From: Caldifermentibacillus hisashii | Lineage (GTDB): Bacteria; Bacillota; Bacilli; Bacillales; Caldibacillaceae | DNA length: 64,000 nucleotides | Assembly: GCF_027568575.1 (NCBI RefSeq) | Contig: NZ_JANUVP010000020.1 | Direction: 5' to 3' (one strand) | Shown: positions 35,908 through 43,838 of the stretch, one piece after another | Layout: every line of letters begins with the position of its first letter | How positions within the stretch are numbered: the stretch's first letter is position 1 | Made by a program: the position numbers and the translations under genes | The notes under the pieces: generated by a model | Databases searched by the model: none | Seen by the model: only the letters and a program-made list of their open reading frames with translations | Told to the model about the DNA's origin: nothing

Positions 35908-36093
35908 TCACCTAGTTTTTTTCTTATTTTGCTTCTTTTCCCTAAAAATTAGAAAAGTTCCAATGACAATAAGAAAGAGTGCAGTAGTCATACTTAGAAT
36001 ATCGTACTTTCCTGTTCGTGCATTTCCACTAATAATCAATAAGAGACAGCCGATACTGAGGAGAAATAGACCGCTTTTAACCATGTCAACCAT
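35908..36093 (-). CDS. Small two-helix membrane protein in PTS locus
   Basis: A 61-residue protein I do not recognise. It consists of two hydrophobic segments (about 5-23 and 33-50) and a strongly basic tail (REKKQNKKKTR). AAAGGA lies 8 nt before the ATG. It is only 4 nt after the previous gene and 5 nt before the next, so it belongs to the operon. It may accompany the EIIC in the membrane, which is only an inference. Confidence 0.75.
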   Translation of the reverse strand: MVDMVKSGLFLLSIGCLLLIISGNARTGKYDILSMTTALFLIVIGTFLIFREKKQNKKKTR

Positions 36094-36097
36094 CCTT

Positions 36098-36322
36098 TTA
36101 CTTTACAGGGGAAACACGGAAGTAAAGAACCGAACCCCACGGTTGATTTTTAATCGCTGATTTCGCTAGACTCGATGCTTTTTCCAAATCATCTGCCTTT
36201 GTTTCAAAATATAGATTAATCCCCTTTTTTTCTTTGTAGGAAAACTGAACTCCATCTTTATTAAGATTATTTAATAACTCAATAATTTTATCTTGATGTA
36301 CAGCACTGCTAATTTCAATCAT
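36098..36322 (-). CDS. Small alpha/beta protein in PTS locus
   Basis: A 74-residue soluble protein I do not recognise. The pattern is helix (about 8-20), strand (SYKEKKGINLYFET), helix (DLEKASSLAKSAIK), strand (SVLYFRVSPVK), ferredoxin-like in outline. AAGGAG lies 8 nt before the ATG. It is tightly packed between EIIC and the 61-residue protein, so it is very likely real and part of the sugar-uptake operon. Confidence 0.78.
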   Translation of the reverse strand: MIEISSAVHQDKIIELLNNLNKDGVQFSYKEKKGINLYFETKADDLEKASSLAKSAIKNQPWGSVLYFRVSPVK

Positions 36323-36397
36323 TTTTATAACTCCTTTTCTTATGATTAAAAAGGGTGAGCAACCTCACAATGGAAGATGCCCCCCAAGTTTTTATCA

Positions 36398-37813
36398 TTA
36401 TTTTTCAGCTTCTTCACCTAAACTTGGATCCATTTTATTTGCAGCCATAACAAATGGAACCCAAATGAGGAATGAAACAACCATCGCTACTAATGTGACA
36501 ATCGGTGCACGCCAATCTCCCCCTGTAGCCAAGAATGACATTAAGAACGGTGGTGTTACCCAAACTACTTGTTGAGAGACCGGATTTACAAGCCCCCAAA
36601 TTGTTGCAAAATAACCGATTGAAACAGACACAACCGGAGCAAACAAGAATGGAATAAACATAATCGGGTTCAATACAATCGGCAACCCAAACATAATTGG
36701 TTCATTAATATTGAAAATTCCGGGTCCGACAGACAATTTACCAACTGTTAAGTAATCTTTTCGTTTTGAAAAGAGAAGAATTGCCAAAATTAACACAAGT
36801 GTCCCACCGGAACCGCCAAACCATGCATAGGCATCAAAAGAACCACGGACCCAATTGTACCCTTCTGAAATAACCAAATCAGCCCCGCCTTTTTGGAACA
36901 GGTTCACATTTTGCAATTGAGCTACACCGAAAACGCTTTCCAAAATTGGAGCAAGCACGTTCGGTCCATGAATTCCGAAGAACCAAAACAATTGCACAAA
37001 CAAAGCGGTTAAGACTACGGCGCCAAATCCTTGAGACAACCCGAGGAGCGGCTCTGCAATTGTTTTTTGCATCCATTGTAAGAAAGTCATATCCGGTACC
37101 ATTAAAGAGAAGAGCCAATAAAAAATAGCAACTACATACAAAGCAGCCGTAGCCGGAATAATTGATGCAAATGCTTTAGAAATAGCAGGTGGAACAGAAT
37201 CCGGTAATTTGATCGTAATATCTTTTAACATTAATTTTACATATATCATGGTTGCAATAAAACCGATAATCATTGCAGTAAAAAAGAAATTTGCATCTAA
37301 GTTATTGAGCGGGAGCCAGCCCCAACCGGTTGCGGTGATTTCTTTCGGTGTAGCTGCCCAACCGGCTTTATTAATAGCTTCTATAGTAGCTGGATCCAAA
37401 TTTAATCCTTTAAGTTTAATTCCACCGGTGAAAGAGAACGTAATGCCGGCAATTGAAGCTGCCGTTGACACAATCCCACCTGATAGTTCGTTTACCCCAT
37501 AGGCTTTAGCAATATTGTAACCCCATGAGAATACGAAAATCAATCCGGCGATCGCAAGTGTACCATTCCAAACATATCCGTTAATCGTAATAATTTGTTT
37601 AATGACCGGAATAGTCGTTCCATCATATCCATCAATAAATTGTGGTGGAAGATCTCGCAAAATCGCATTAAGCATAACAGCCACCGAACCGGCCATCGTT
37701 GCGGGCAGTGTTCCTATAAATGCATCCCTTAAAGCAATGAGATGCTTTTGCCCACCGATTTTACTTGCAAGAGGAAGGAAAAACTTTTCCAGCCATGCAA
37801 CTAAAGCATTCAT
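36398..37813 (-). CDS. celB: PTS lactose/cellobiose-type EIIC permease
   Basis: A 471-residue polytopic permease (about 10 hydrophobic segments) of the Lac family. The conserved region with FWFFGIHGPNVLAPILESV and the substrate-site stretch GIFNINEPIMFGLPIVLNPI are present. It carries the sugar and works with the separately encoded EIIB and EIIA. An insertion of about 60 residues near 125-170 compared with typical CelB/LicC may reflect a different substrate. AAAGGAGG lies before the ATG. It is the first gene of the locus. Confidence 0.93.
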   Translation of the reverse strand: MNALVAWLEKFFLPLASKIGGQKHLIALRDAFIGTLPATMAGSVAVMLNAILRDLPPQFIDGYDGTTIPVIKQIITINGYVWNGTLAIAGLIFVFSWGYNIAKAYGVNELSGGIVSTAASIAGITFSFTGGIKLKGLNLDPATIEAINKAGWAATPKEITATGWGWLPLNNLDANFFFTAMIIGFIATMIYVKLMLKDITIKLPDSVPPAISKAFASIIPATAALYVVAIFYWLFSLMVPDMTFLQWMQKTIAEPLLGLSQGFGAVVLTALFVQLFWFFGIHGPNVLAPILESVFGVAQLQNVNLFQKGGADLVISEGYNWVRGSFDAYAWFGGSGGTLVLILAILLFSKRKDYLTVGKLSVGPGIFNINEPIMFGLPIVLNPIMFIPFLFAPVVSVSIGYFATIWGLVNPVSQQVVWVTPPFLMSFLATGGDWRAPIVTLVAMVVSFLIWVPFVMAANKMDPSLGEEAEK

Positions 37814-38154
37814 GAAAGTACCTCCTTTAAAAAATTTTGCGTGTGAGTATAATTTTTAAAACTTGTTCAAAACAGACCGAAGTTACAAAAGGTTGTACTC
37901 GTCTTTCCTCAAACGCATCCCCCCTTTCAATATTCGGAAAATTCACACCAATCAGAAACTAGGAAACGCCTTCAAAATATTAAATGAAACATTCATTTAT
38001 ATAGAGACATGAAAGAATATCTATAAAACTTATTTTTAGTTATCTAAAAATTTAGCTCCAAAGCCTATGTGTCACACAATATACGGTGCATGAATACAGG
38101 CAGGGAATGATCCGGAAAATCTTTTTCTTTAGCTCATCGTATTTTCATAGCGAA
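37814..38154. other. Control region of the PTS operon
   Basis: This 341-bp region between the ROK repressor gene and EIIC has several palindromes: TAAATGA-N5-TCATTTA (37981-37999) and TTTTTAG-N4-CTAAAAA (38033-38050). A cre-like site TGAAGGCGTTTCCT lies on the minus strand at 37961-37974 (11 of 14 consensus positions). A strong SD (AAAGGGGGG) stands before a possible 9-11-codon leader frame ending near 37880. The promoter itself is not clear. Confidence 0.45.
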
Positions 38155-39318
38155 TCAATAGAATAAATCATTAAGCCACAAAGCTGCTGCCCCCAGTACG
38201 GTAATGTCATCACCCAGTTTACTTACTTCAATGATCGTTTCCACTCTGAGTTTATCGATAAGGACTCGCTCATGAATTGTTTTTTTAATGATCGGAAATA
38301 TAATTTCTTTACTCTTCATCACTCCTCCGCTTAGAATGATTTTATCGGGATTAACTGTATGGATGAAGTTGACAATCCCAATTCCAATCAATCGACCGGT
38401 TTCTTCTAATATATGAATGTATTGTTTTTCACCTTGTTTTGCTAAACGGTAGACTTCCTCTGCCGTCAAGTTTTCCGGTGCGGTCGGTATCATTCTTTTT
38501 GCTCTGCGGACAATCGCATCGCCGGTAACGAACGTTTCAAAACAACCGATATTACCGCAACTGCATCGTTCACCCTCCAGCGAAATCGTCGTATGTCCAA
38601 TTTCCCCCGTAACACCTTGTGCACCATGAATTAACTTATTGTCTACAATCAATCCGGACCCGACACCACGACCAATATTGATGACCGCAAAACGTTTGAC
38701 AGCGTTTTCATTACCAAACCAAAACTCACCTAAAGCCATGGCCCGTGAATTATTTTCCACTTTAACCGGTAAACCAAATTTATTTTCCAGCGTTTGTTTA
38801 ATAGGTACATTAATTAAACCGGAATTGACGGAAGAAAGAGAGGTACCGGTTTTGATGTCAATTACTCCGTGCATGGCTACTCCAATGCCTAAAACTTTCC
38901 CCGTATCGTGCTGATTTTTCGTTAGTAATTGTTCAACAACTGTAAGCAAGCATTCCAAAAATTTTTCTTTTGTTATATTGGGCCAAATTTCCGCTTCGGC
39001 ACGGCTATGGATTTGACCTACTAAATCACAGACAATGCCTTTTATAATTTTCGACCCTGCATCGATACCGATTACATAATAGCCATCTTCTTTTAATTGT
39101 AGAAGTGTTGGTTTCCTGCCCCCTGTTGATCGACCAATATGACTTTCTTTTACTAAATTTTCATCAATCAATTCTTTGACAATACTGCTTACGGTAGGCG
39201 GTGTAATTCCTGTCTCTTTTGCAATATCTGCTCGGGAAATAGAACCAGACAAGCGAATTTTATTTAAAATTGTTGTTTTATTAACTGATTTCATCCATTC
39301 AAAAGTTCCTCGTTGCAT
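38155..39318 (-). CDS. ROK family transcriptional repressor
   Basis: A 387-residue NagC/XylR-type repressor. The N-terminal winged HTH (about 10-70) has SISRADIAKETGITPPTVSSIV. The ROK sugar-kinase-like domain has the ATP-like motif VIGIDAGSK and the zinc site CSCGNIGCFE. It probably binds the PTS operon product or its phosphosugar. The ATG follows GGCGAGAG. Its own promoter carries a perfect 12-1-12 palindrome, so autoregulation is likely. It lies directly upstream of the PTS operon on the same strand. Confidence 0.92.
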   Translation of the reverse strand: MQRGTFEWMKSVNKTTILNKIRLSGSISRADIAKETGITPPTVSSIVKELIDENLVKESHIGRSTGGRKPTLLQLKEDGYYVIGIDAGSKIIKGIVCDLVGQIHSRAEAEIWPNITKEKFLECLLTVVEQLLTKNQHDTGKVLGIGVAMHGVIDIKTGTSLSSVNSGLINVPIKQTLENKFGLPVKVENNSRAMALGEFWFGNENAVKRFAVINIGRGVGSGLIVDNKLIHGAQGVTGEIGHTTISLEGERCSCGNIGCFETFVTGDAIVRRAKRMIPTAPENLTAEEVYRLAKQGEKQYIHILEETGRLIGIGIVNFIHTVNPDKIILSGGVMKSKEIIFPIIKKTIHERVLIDKLRVETIIEVSKLGDDITVLGAAALWLNDLFY

Positions 39319-39360
39319 CTCTCTCGCCTTTCTGGAAATGAATAATTATTTTGGAAGAGA

Positions 39361-39385
39361 TTACTTAATTAAATTAATTAAGTAA
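39361..39385. promoter_or_regulatory. ROK repressor operator (12-1-12 palindrome)
   Basis: TTACTTAATTAA and TTAATTAAGTAA are perfect 12-bp arms around one base. B. subtilis XylR, a ROK repressor, binds a palindrome of exactly this size and TTA...TAA outline. It lies just downstream of the predicted -10 of the ROK gene, the expected place for repression. Confidence 0.7.
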
Positions 39386-39395
39386 GTACAATTAA

Positions 39396-39424
39396 ATTAT
39401 ATATTTTCTTAACCTATTTGTACA
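39396..39424 (-). promoter_or_regulatory. Promoter of the ROK repressor gene
   Basis: On the minus strand: TGTACA (39419-39424), 17-nt spacer, perfect TATAAT (39396-39401), followed about 10 nt later by the palindrome. The remaining stretch up to ackA (to 39628) shows only the ackA terminator. Confidence 0.6.
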
Positions 39425-39587
39425 CACTTTTTTAAAAAAAATTCCAGCAATGGGGAAATTTTGTATATGGTAGCGCATATGAAACAACAGAAAGGCTTTA
39501 CAGTTAGCAACACAGATGCTTTCGAAAAATTGATTATTCGGTTAGCCAACATATTCTGTTAAGCAATGATTTTTTTTATATTAAAAT

Positions 39588-39622
39588 GACCTTCTACCCT
39601 GTAAAAGTCGAGTAGAAGGTCA
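39588..39622 (-). terminator. Terminator after ackA
   Basis: TGACCTTCTAC (39588-39598) and GTAGAAGGTCA (39612-39622) are perfect 11-bp arms; the minus strand continues TTTTAATAT, directly after the ackA stop. Confidence 0.85.
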
Positions 39623-39628
39623 ATTACT

Positions 39629-40837
39629 TTATTTGCTCAAATTATTTAATTTCTTTGCCAATCGTATAACGTCACGTGCAATCATGACTTCTTCGTTAGT
39701 TGGGATGACTAAAACTTTTACTGGTGAAAATGGATAGCTGATAAATCTTTCTCCTCCACCTTCTCGATTCAAATCTTTATCCCAATATACTCCCATAAAT
39801 TCAAGACCACGTAAGACACGTTCACGTACAGCCGCACTATTTTCACCAATACCTGCAGTGAAGATTATGGCATCCACACCGTTCATTCGTGCAACGTAGG
39901 AACCAATATATTTATGAATATGGTTGGCAAAAATAGTTAAGGCAAGTTCCGCACGTTCATTACCTACATTTGCAGCCTCTTCAATATCACGTAAGTCGCT
40001 GGAAAAGCCGGTTATGCCTAACAAACCGCTTTTCTTGTTTAACACATTAATAACTTCTTCTGCAGATTGACCGGTTTTTTTCATAATAAATGGAATAAGT
40101 GCCGGGTCAATACTTCCTGAACGTGTACCCATTGTAATTCCTTCAAGTGGTGTAAATCCCATGGATGTATCGATGGATTTACCGCCATGTACAGCTGCAA
40201 TACTTGCTCCATTTCCTAAATGACAGGAAATCAGGCGTAATTCTTCAATCGGCTTCCCTAACATTTCTGCAGCTTTCAAGGTTACATACTTATGACTTGT
40301 ACCATGGAAGCCGTATTTACGAATACCATATTTTTCATAGTATTCATACGGAAGACTATATAAATATGAGCTTTTTGGCATTGTTTGATGAAAGGCTGTA
40401 TCAAATACTGCAACTTGTGGAACATTAGGTAGAATTTTTCGAAATACCTTGATCCCAGAAATATTTGGTGGCATATGCAAAGGTCCAAGATCTACTAATT
40501 TTTCTATTTCTGCTAATACTTCATCAGTAATAATGGCAGAATCTGAAAAAATTTCACCACCATGTAGAACGCGATGACCGACACCATCAATTTCATTAAA
40601 GGATTTAATAATCCCTGTGGAGATTAATTGGTCTAATAATAAATGAACAGCAACTTCATGGTTTGGAATATCCTGAACCTTTTTATTTTTTTCCCCGTTT
40701 ACCGAAATAGTAAAAACTCCATCATTCAAACCGATTCGTTCAACAAGTCCTTTGGTAATTACTTCTTCCTCAGGCATTTCAATTAATTGAAATTTAAGAG
40801 ATGAACTCCCGGCATTAATTGCTAAAATTTTTGACAT
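39629..40837 (-). CDS. ackA: Acetate kinase
   Basis: AckA converts acetyl phosphate and ADP to acetate and ATP in overflow metabolism. It has 402 residues with the family's NAGSSSLKFQL N-terminus, GHRVLHGG, the FDTAFHQTMP region, HLGNGAS and TAGIGENSAAVRERVL. In Bacillus it is activated by CcpA; I do not see a clear cre upstream. It is the first conserved gene of the B. subtilis-like ackA-ytxK-tpx order and is transcribed alone, between strong terminators. Confidence 0.97.
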   Translation of the reverse strand: MSKILAINAGSSSLKFQLIEMPEEEVITKGLVERIGLNDGVFTISVNGEKNKKVQDIPNHEVAVHLLLDQLISTGIIKSFNEIDGVGHRVLHGGEIFSDSAIITDEVLAEIEKLVDLGPLHMPPNISGIKVFRKILPNVPQVAVFDTAFHQTMPKSSYLYSLPYEYYEKYGIRKYGFHGTSHKYVTLKAAEMLGKPIEELRLISCHLGNGASIAAVHGGKSIDTSMGFTPLEGITMGTRSGSIDPALIPFIMKKTGQSAEEVINVLNKKSGLLGITGFSSDLRDIEEAANVGNERAELALTIFANHIHKYIGSYVARMNGVDAIIFTAGIGENSAAVRERVLRGLEFMGVYWDKDLNREGGGERFISYPFSPVKVLVIPTNEEVMIARDVIRLAKKLNNLSK

Positions 40838-41168
40838 GCTTTTCGCTCCTCATTATAAAATCTTTATATCATTATTATGTGCGTTTCTTGAAGAAAGATT
40901 TAAGTGTGAATGAATATACAAATGATACCATCCTTCATTTAACCACGATAAAAATAATTATTCAATCATTTTGGGCATTTTTTACCTAGATATTCACAAA
41001 GTAATTTAATTGTGATATTTTTAACAAAAACTAGTATTGAATGAATTCTGAATCGCTAAGAAAAATTTATAATTACTGTAAAAAAACGCTTGGAACTTCC
41101 AAGCGTTTTTTTAACCAGATGAGCGATTATCTAACTCATGGCGCCATGTGCTTTCTTGTAACACGCAT
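40838..41168. other. Intergenic region ytxK-ackA
   Basis: 331 bp. A possible ackA promoter is TTGAAT-17-TTAAAT on the minus strand (40960-40965 and 40937-40942). A perfect ytxK terminator is at 41080-41112. No gene seen. Confidence 0.5.
41080..41112. terminator. Perfect bidirectional terminator after ytxK
   Basis: The arms AAAAAAACGCTTGGAA (41080-41095) and TTCCAAGCGTTTTTTT (41097-41112) are perfect complements, with a GC-rich core and T-run in both directions. Confidence 0.9.
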
Positions 41169-42161
41169 TTAACGAGCTTTATTTTCTCGAAACCAAATAT
41201 CGATTTTCGCCATAATTGTTTCCATTTGCAATTTATTACTTAGGGAAGGCAGATTAACCAGCAAAACCTCTTTCGGGGGTTTTACTCCTTCCTTTTGTTT
41301 TTGTAAAACTAAAATACTTTTTGCGGCCTGTTTGTTTTTGAACATTGATTCCGGCAACTGCAACAAAGCTTGAATATGCATATGCTTTTTCATATATGTA
41401 TGGAGTTTCATTGCCTCCGGACTTTCAAATAACCCATTTGGAATAACAAAAAATAAATAACCGCCGTCAACCGTATGCAAACAGCTCTTTTCAATAAAAA
41501 GATGATGGGCATAGGAGTGACCGGAAGCAGCCTTTAATTCATATTCTGCAGCCCTTATATCATTCGGATAATACCCAACCGGTAAATCACAAACAACGAC
41601 GTCCACCGGGTCAATAAACAACGGTTCAAGGCTATCCTGACAATCCAGTTGCAACGGATGTTCTTGTAAATTTGCACTGACATAAGCAAGTCTGATTAAT
41701 ACATCATCGACATCCACACCATAAGCATCGATTGTATGGTTAGGCAAATAATTCATAATGGTTGTTACAAGATTTCCGGTACCGATCGCCGGATCAAGCA
41801 GTGTAAATGTTTTTTTGGCACCAATGAATTTGTTAATTAAATAGCTGAGGAAAATTCCGATTGAATCCGGAGTCATTTGGTGGTTAGGTTGGACATTTTC
41901 CCGCATCCCTTTTAAACAAGCTAGTTGGAACGCTTTTCGAATATCTTCGGCCGAATAGTTCATTTTTACTAAATCACGATAATACTTCTCTAACCGCTTC
42001 TTCGTCATTTCACTAATGTTCTCTTGCCTTATATCATCTTGAAATATATTCTCACCCGTCTCCGCCAACGCCTCAAGATAGGTACATTCCAACTCATTGA
42101 CAAGCAGCCGCGTGGTTTCATTGAATGTTTGAAATAATACTTCTACCGGTGTTTGTATCAA
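41169..42161 (-). CDS. ytxK: YtxK: N6-adenine-methyltransferase-like protein
   Basis: A Rossmann-fold methyltransferase of the N-6 DNA methylase type with SAM motif DPAIGTGNL. The catalytic motif reads CDLPVGYY rather than the (N/D)PPY of active adenine methylases, so the target may be unusual. The start is a TTG at 42161: AAGGAGG at 42170-42176 lies 8 nt upstream, and the reading MIQTPVEVLFQTFNETT aligns with B. subtilis YtxK and gives 330 residues. The longer in-frame start at 42197 precedes the SD. The function in Bacillus is not established. Confidence 0.9.
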   Translation of the reverse strand: MIQTPVEVLFQTFNETTRLLVNELECTYLEALAETGENIFQDDIRQENISEMTKKRLEKYYRDLVKMNYSAEDIRKAFQLACLKGMRENVQPNHQMTPDSIGIFLSYLINKFIGAKKTFTLLDPAIGTGNLVTTIMNYLPNHTIDAYGVDVDDVLIRLAYVSANLQEHPLQLDCQDSLEPLFIDPVDVVVCDLPVGYYPNDIRAAEYELKAASGHSYAHHLFIEKSCLHTVDGGYLFFVIPNGLFESPEAMKLHTYMKKHMHIQALLQLPESMFKNKQAAKSILVLQKQKEGVKPPKEVLLVNLPSLSNKLQMETIMAKIDIWFRENKAR

Positions 42162-42241
42162 ATTTGAAGCCTCCTTACTTCCATTTACATATTCCAATTT
42201 ATTTTAATAAATTTGGCATAAAATAACAAAGGAATTTTTGC

Positions 42242-42268
42242 ATAAAGAAAACTCGCTGGTGGGCGAGT
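42242..42268 (-). terminator. Hairpin with TTTTCTTT tail
   Basis: CTCGC and GCGAG form a 5-bp stem; on the minus strand it is followed by TTTTCTTTATG, as in the 56-nt repeats near the window ends. It lies between tpx and ytxK. Confidence 0.5.
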
Positions 42269-42397
42269 ATTAGGATGAGTATGACCACTGTGGCCACTAA
42301 TTCTCTTTAAAAAGCCTTTAATAAATGAATTATTCGATTCACCTCATTTAATAAAAGCGGGAAACTCTCTCTTTAAAAAAAGCCTTCAATAAATGAA

Positions 42398-42417
42398 ACC
42401 CCGATTAAGATCGGGAT
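42398..42417 (-). terminator. Terminator after tpx
   Basis: CCCGAT (42400-42405) and ATCGGG (42410-42415) form a stem with a 4-nt loop; the minus strand continues TTTCATTTATT. Confidence 0.6.
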
Positions 42418-42513
42418 TACTCGTTTTTATATGGTATATGCTTAACACTGGTGGTCATGTACCGGATTTTTTCTATAGTTCACTTGGATCGTAAAATAAA
42501 CAAGAAACAACTC

Positions 42514-43014
42514 CTATTTGGCTTGTTTCGCTGCTTCAATTGCTGCTGTATAATTTGGATGGTTCGTAACTTCATTAACAATTTCTTTATATGTAATCTT
42601 TCCTGTTGAATCAACAACAAAAATGGAGCGAGCTAATAATCTTAACTCTTTCATAACAACCCCGAACGCTTCACCAAAGGAAAGATCGCGATGGTCGGAC
42701 AGCACTTGTACATTTTCAATACCTGCTGCAGCACACCAACGTGCTTGTGCAAACGGTAAATCACAGCTGATTGTCAAAATTTTAACCCCCGGAAGGCTGG
42801 CCGCTTCTTCATTAAAACGACGAGTCTGTGCATCACATACACCTGTATCAATCGACGGAACTACACTAATTAATCGAACATGTCCTTCACTATCGTTTAA
42901 AGTCACTTCAGATAAATCATTGGCCAATACGGTAAAATTTGGAGCCGTGTCCCCCACCTTTACTTCATTTCCTACTAAAGTGACCGGGCTACCTTTAAAT
43001 GTAACTGATGTCAT
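42514..43014 (-). CDS. tpx: Thiol peroxidase Tpx
   Basis: A 2-Cys peroxiredoxin that reduces peroxides with thioredoxin. Numbered from the chosen start, peroxidatic C60 (in GVCDAQTRRF) and resolving C94 (in ARWCAAAG) are present; C84 is extra. The start is ATG 43014, 7 nt after GGAGGT; an in-frame TTG three codons earlier lies within the SD. It has 166 residues, as usual. It is transcribed alone between terminators, downstream of the ytfJ region. Confidence 0.96.
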   Translation of the reverse strand: MTSVTFKGSPVTLVGNEVKVGDTAPNFTVLANDLSEVTLNDSEGHVRLISVVPSIDTGVCDAQTRRFNEEAASLPGVKILTISCDLPFAQARWCAAAGIENVQVLSDHRDLSFGEAFGVVMKELRLLARSIFVVDSTGKITYKEIVNEVTNHPNYTAAIEAAKQAK

Positions 43015-43379
43015 TTTTTCCAACCTCCAATTTTAAAAGATCCTTCAATATTTATCATAAACAAATTCAATTCTTCTTTCAAATTATTACCATCATAGTA
43101 ACAGTAATTTGGAATATAACCAAACAGTTTGAGCAGATTTTATGAGGTTCCCTTCCAAATTCACACCTGCTTTTATCTGTTAATCCTTCATGAAAAAGAG
43201 GGTGCCCAGTCTATCGGAGCAACCTCTGCTTATTTTTACCGCAATTTTCGCTAAAAAACTTTAGTTGAAAGCTTTATAACCAGAAGTCAGATTTATGCAA
43301 ATGGCGATTTGCCATTGCCCGATTCTGATCGTCTCTTTGTTTCAAAAAAGAGCAACAAATTTTAAATATTGAAATCCGC
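43015..43379. other. Intergenic region ytfJ-tpx
   Basis: 365 bp. The ytfJ terminator is at 43192-43227. Short reading frames here are not supported by SDs. No other motif stands out. Confidence 0.5.
43192..43227 (-). terminator. Terminator after ytfJ
   Basis: AGAGGGTGC (43197-43205) and GCAACCTCT (43219-43227) form a 9-bp stem with one mismatch; the minus strand continues TTTTCATG. It lies about 150 nt past the ytfJ stop. Confidence 0.65.
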
Positions 43380-43823
43380 TTATTGTGATGAATTTCCGGA
43401 ATTATTCGATTGCTGGTCACTTTTTTGGTTTCCATCTTGTTTTGTTTGATTTTTTGACAACATTTGTTGAACTTTTTCAACCGCACTAGGAGCAAGATCT
43501 AAGATTTTTTCAACAAGATGAGTACTTTCATCAATATGTAACATTTTTACTCCCTGACTGTTAACAATTAAAAATGCTATTGGGGTTATTGACACACCGC
43601 CACCACTACCGCCGCCAAATGGAAGCTCATTTTCTTTGCTTGACCCGTCAACGGAAAACTGTGAGCCGCCAGCTGCAAATCCAAAACCAACTTTTGAAAC
43701 AGTTAAAATTACACTGCCATCCGGAGTTTCAACCGGGTCACCTATGATTGTATTTACATCAATCATATCTTTTAAATTTTCCATCGCCGTTGTCATTAGA
43801 CCCTTAATTGGATGATCAGACAT
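43380..43823 (-). CDS. ytfJ: Spore germination/sporulation protein YtfJ (GerW family)
   Basis: A 147-residue GerW/YtfJ protein. The family core is HPIKGLMTTAMENLKDMIDVNTIIG, then FGFAAGGSQF and the glycine-rich FGGGSGGGVSITPIAFL, then a short polar Gln/Asn/Ser tail. In B. subtilis GerW is needed for germination in the presence of alanine. AGGAGGG lies before the ATG. It is 15 nt downstream of ytfI, an operon kept in Bacillus. Confidence 0.94.
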   Translation of the reverse strand: MSDHPIKGLMTTAMENLKDMIDVNTIIGDPVETPDGSVILTVSKVGFGFAAGGSQFSVDGSSKENELPFGGGSGGGVSITPIAFLIVNSQGVKMLHIDESTHLVEKILDLAPSAVEKVQQMLSKNQTKQDGNQKSDQQSNNSGNSSQ

Positions 43824-43838
43824 TTTAATCCCTCCTGA

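Larger units (their letters stand above)
42162..42513. other. Intergenic region tpx-ytxK with direct repeats
   Basis: 352 bp with the tpx terminator (42398-42417), a short CTCGC-loop-GCGAG hairpin with TTTTCTTT tail (42242-42268, related to the 56-nt repeat family), and two direct repeats of about 28 nt (42303-42329 and 42369-42397) that share CTCTTTAAAAA, AGCCTT and AATAAATGAA. No gene seen. Confidence 0.5.
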
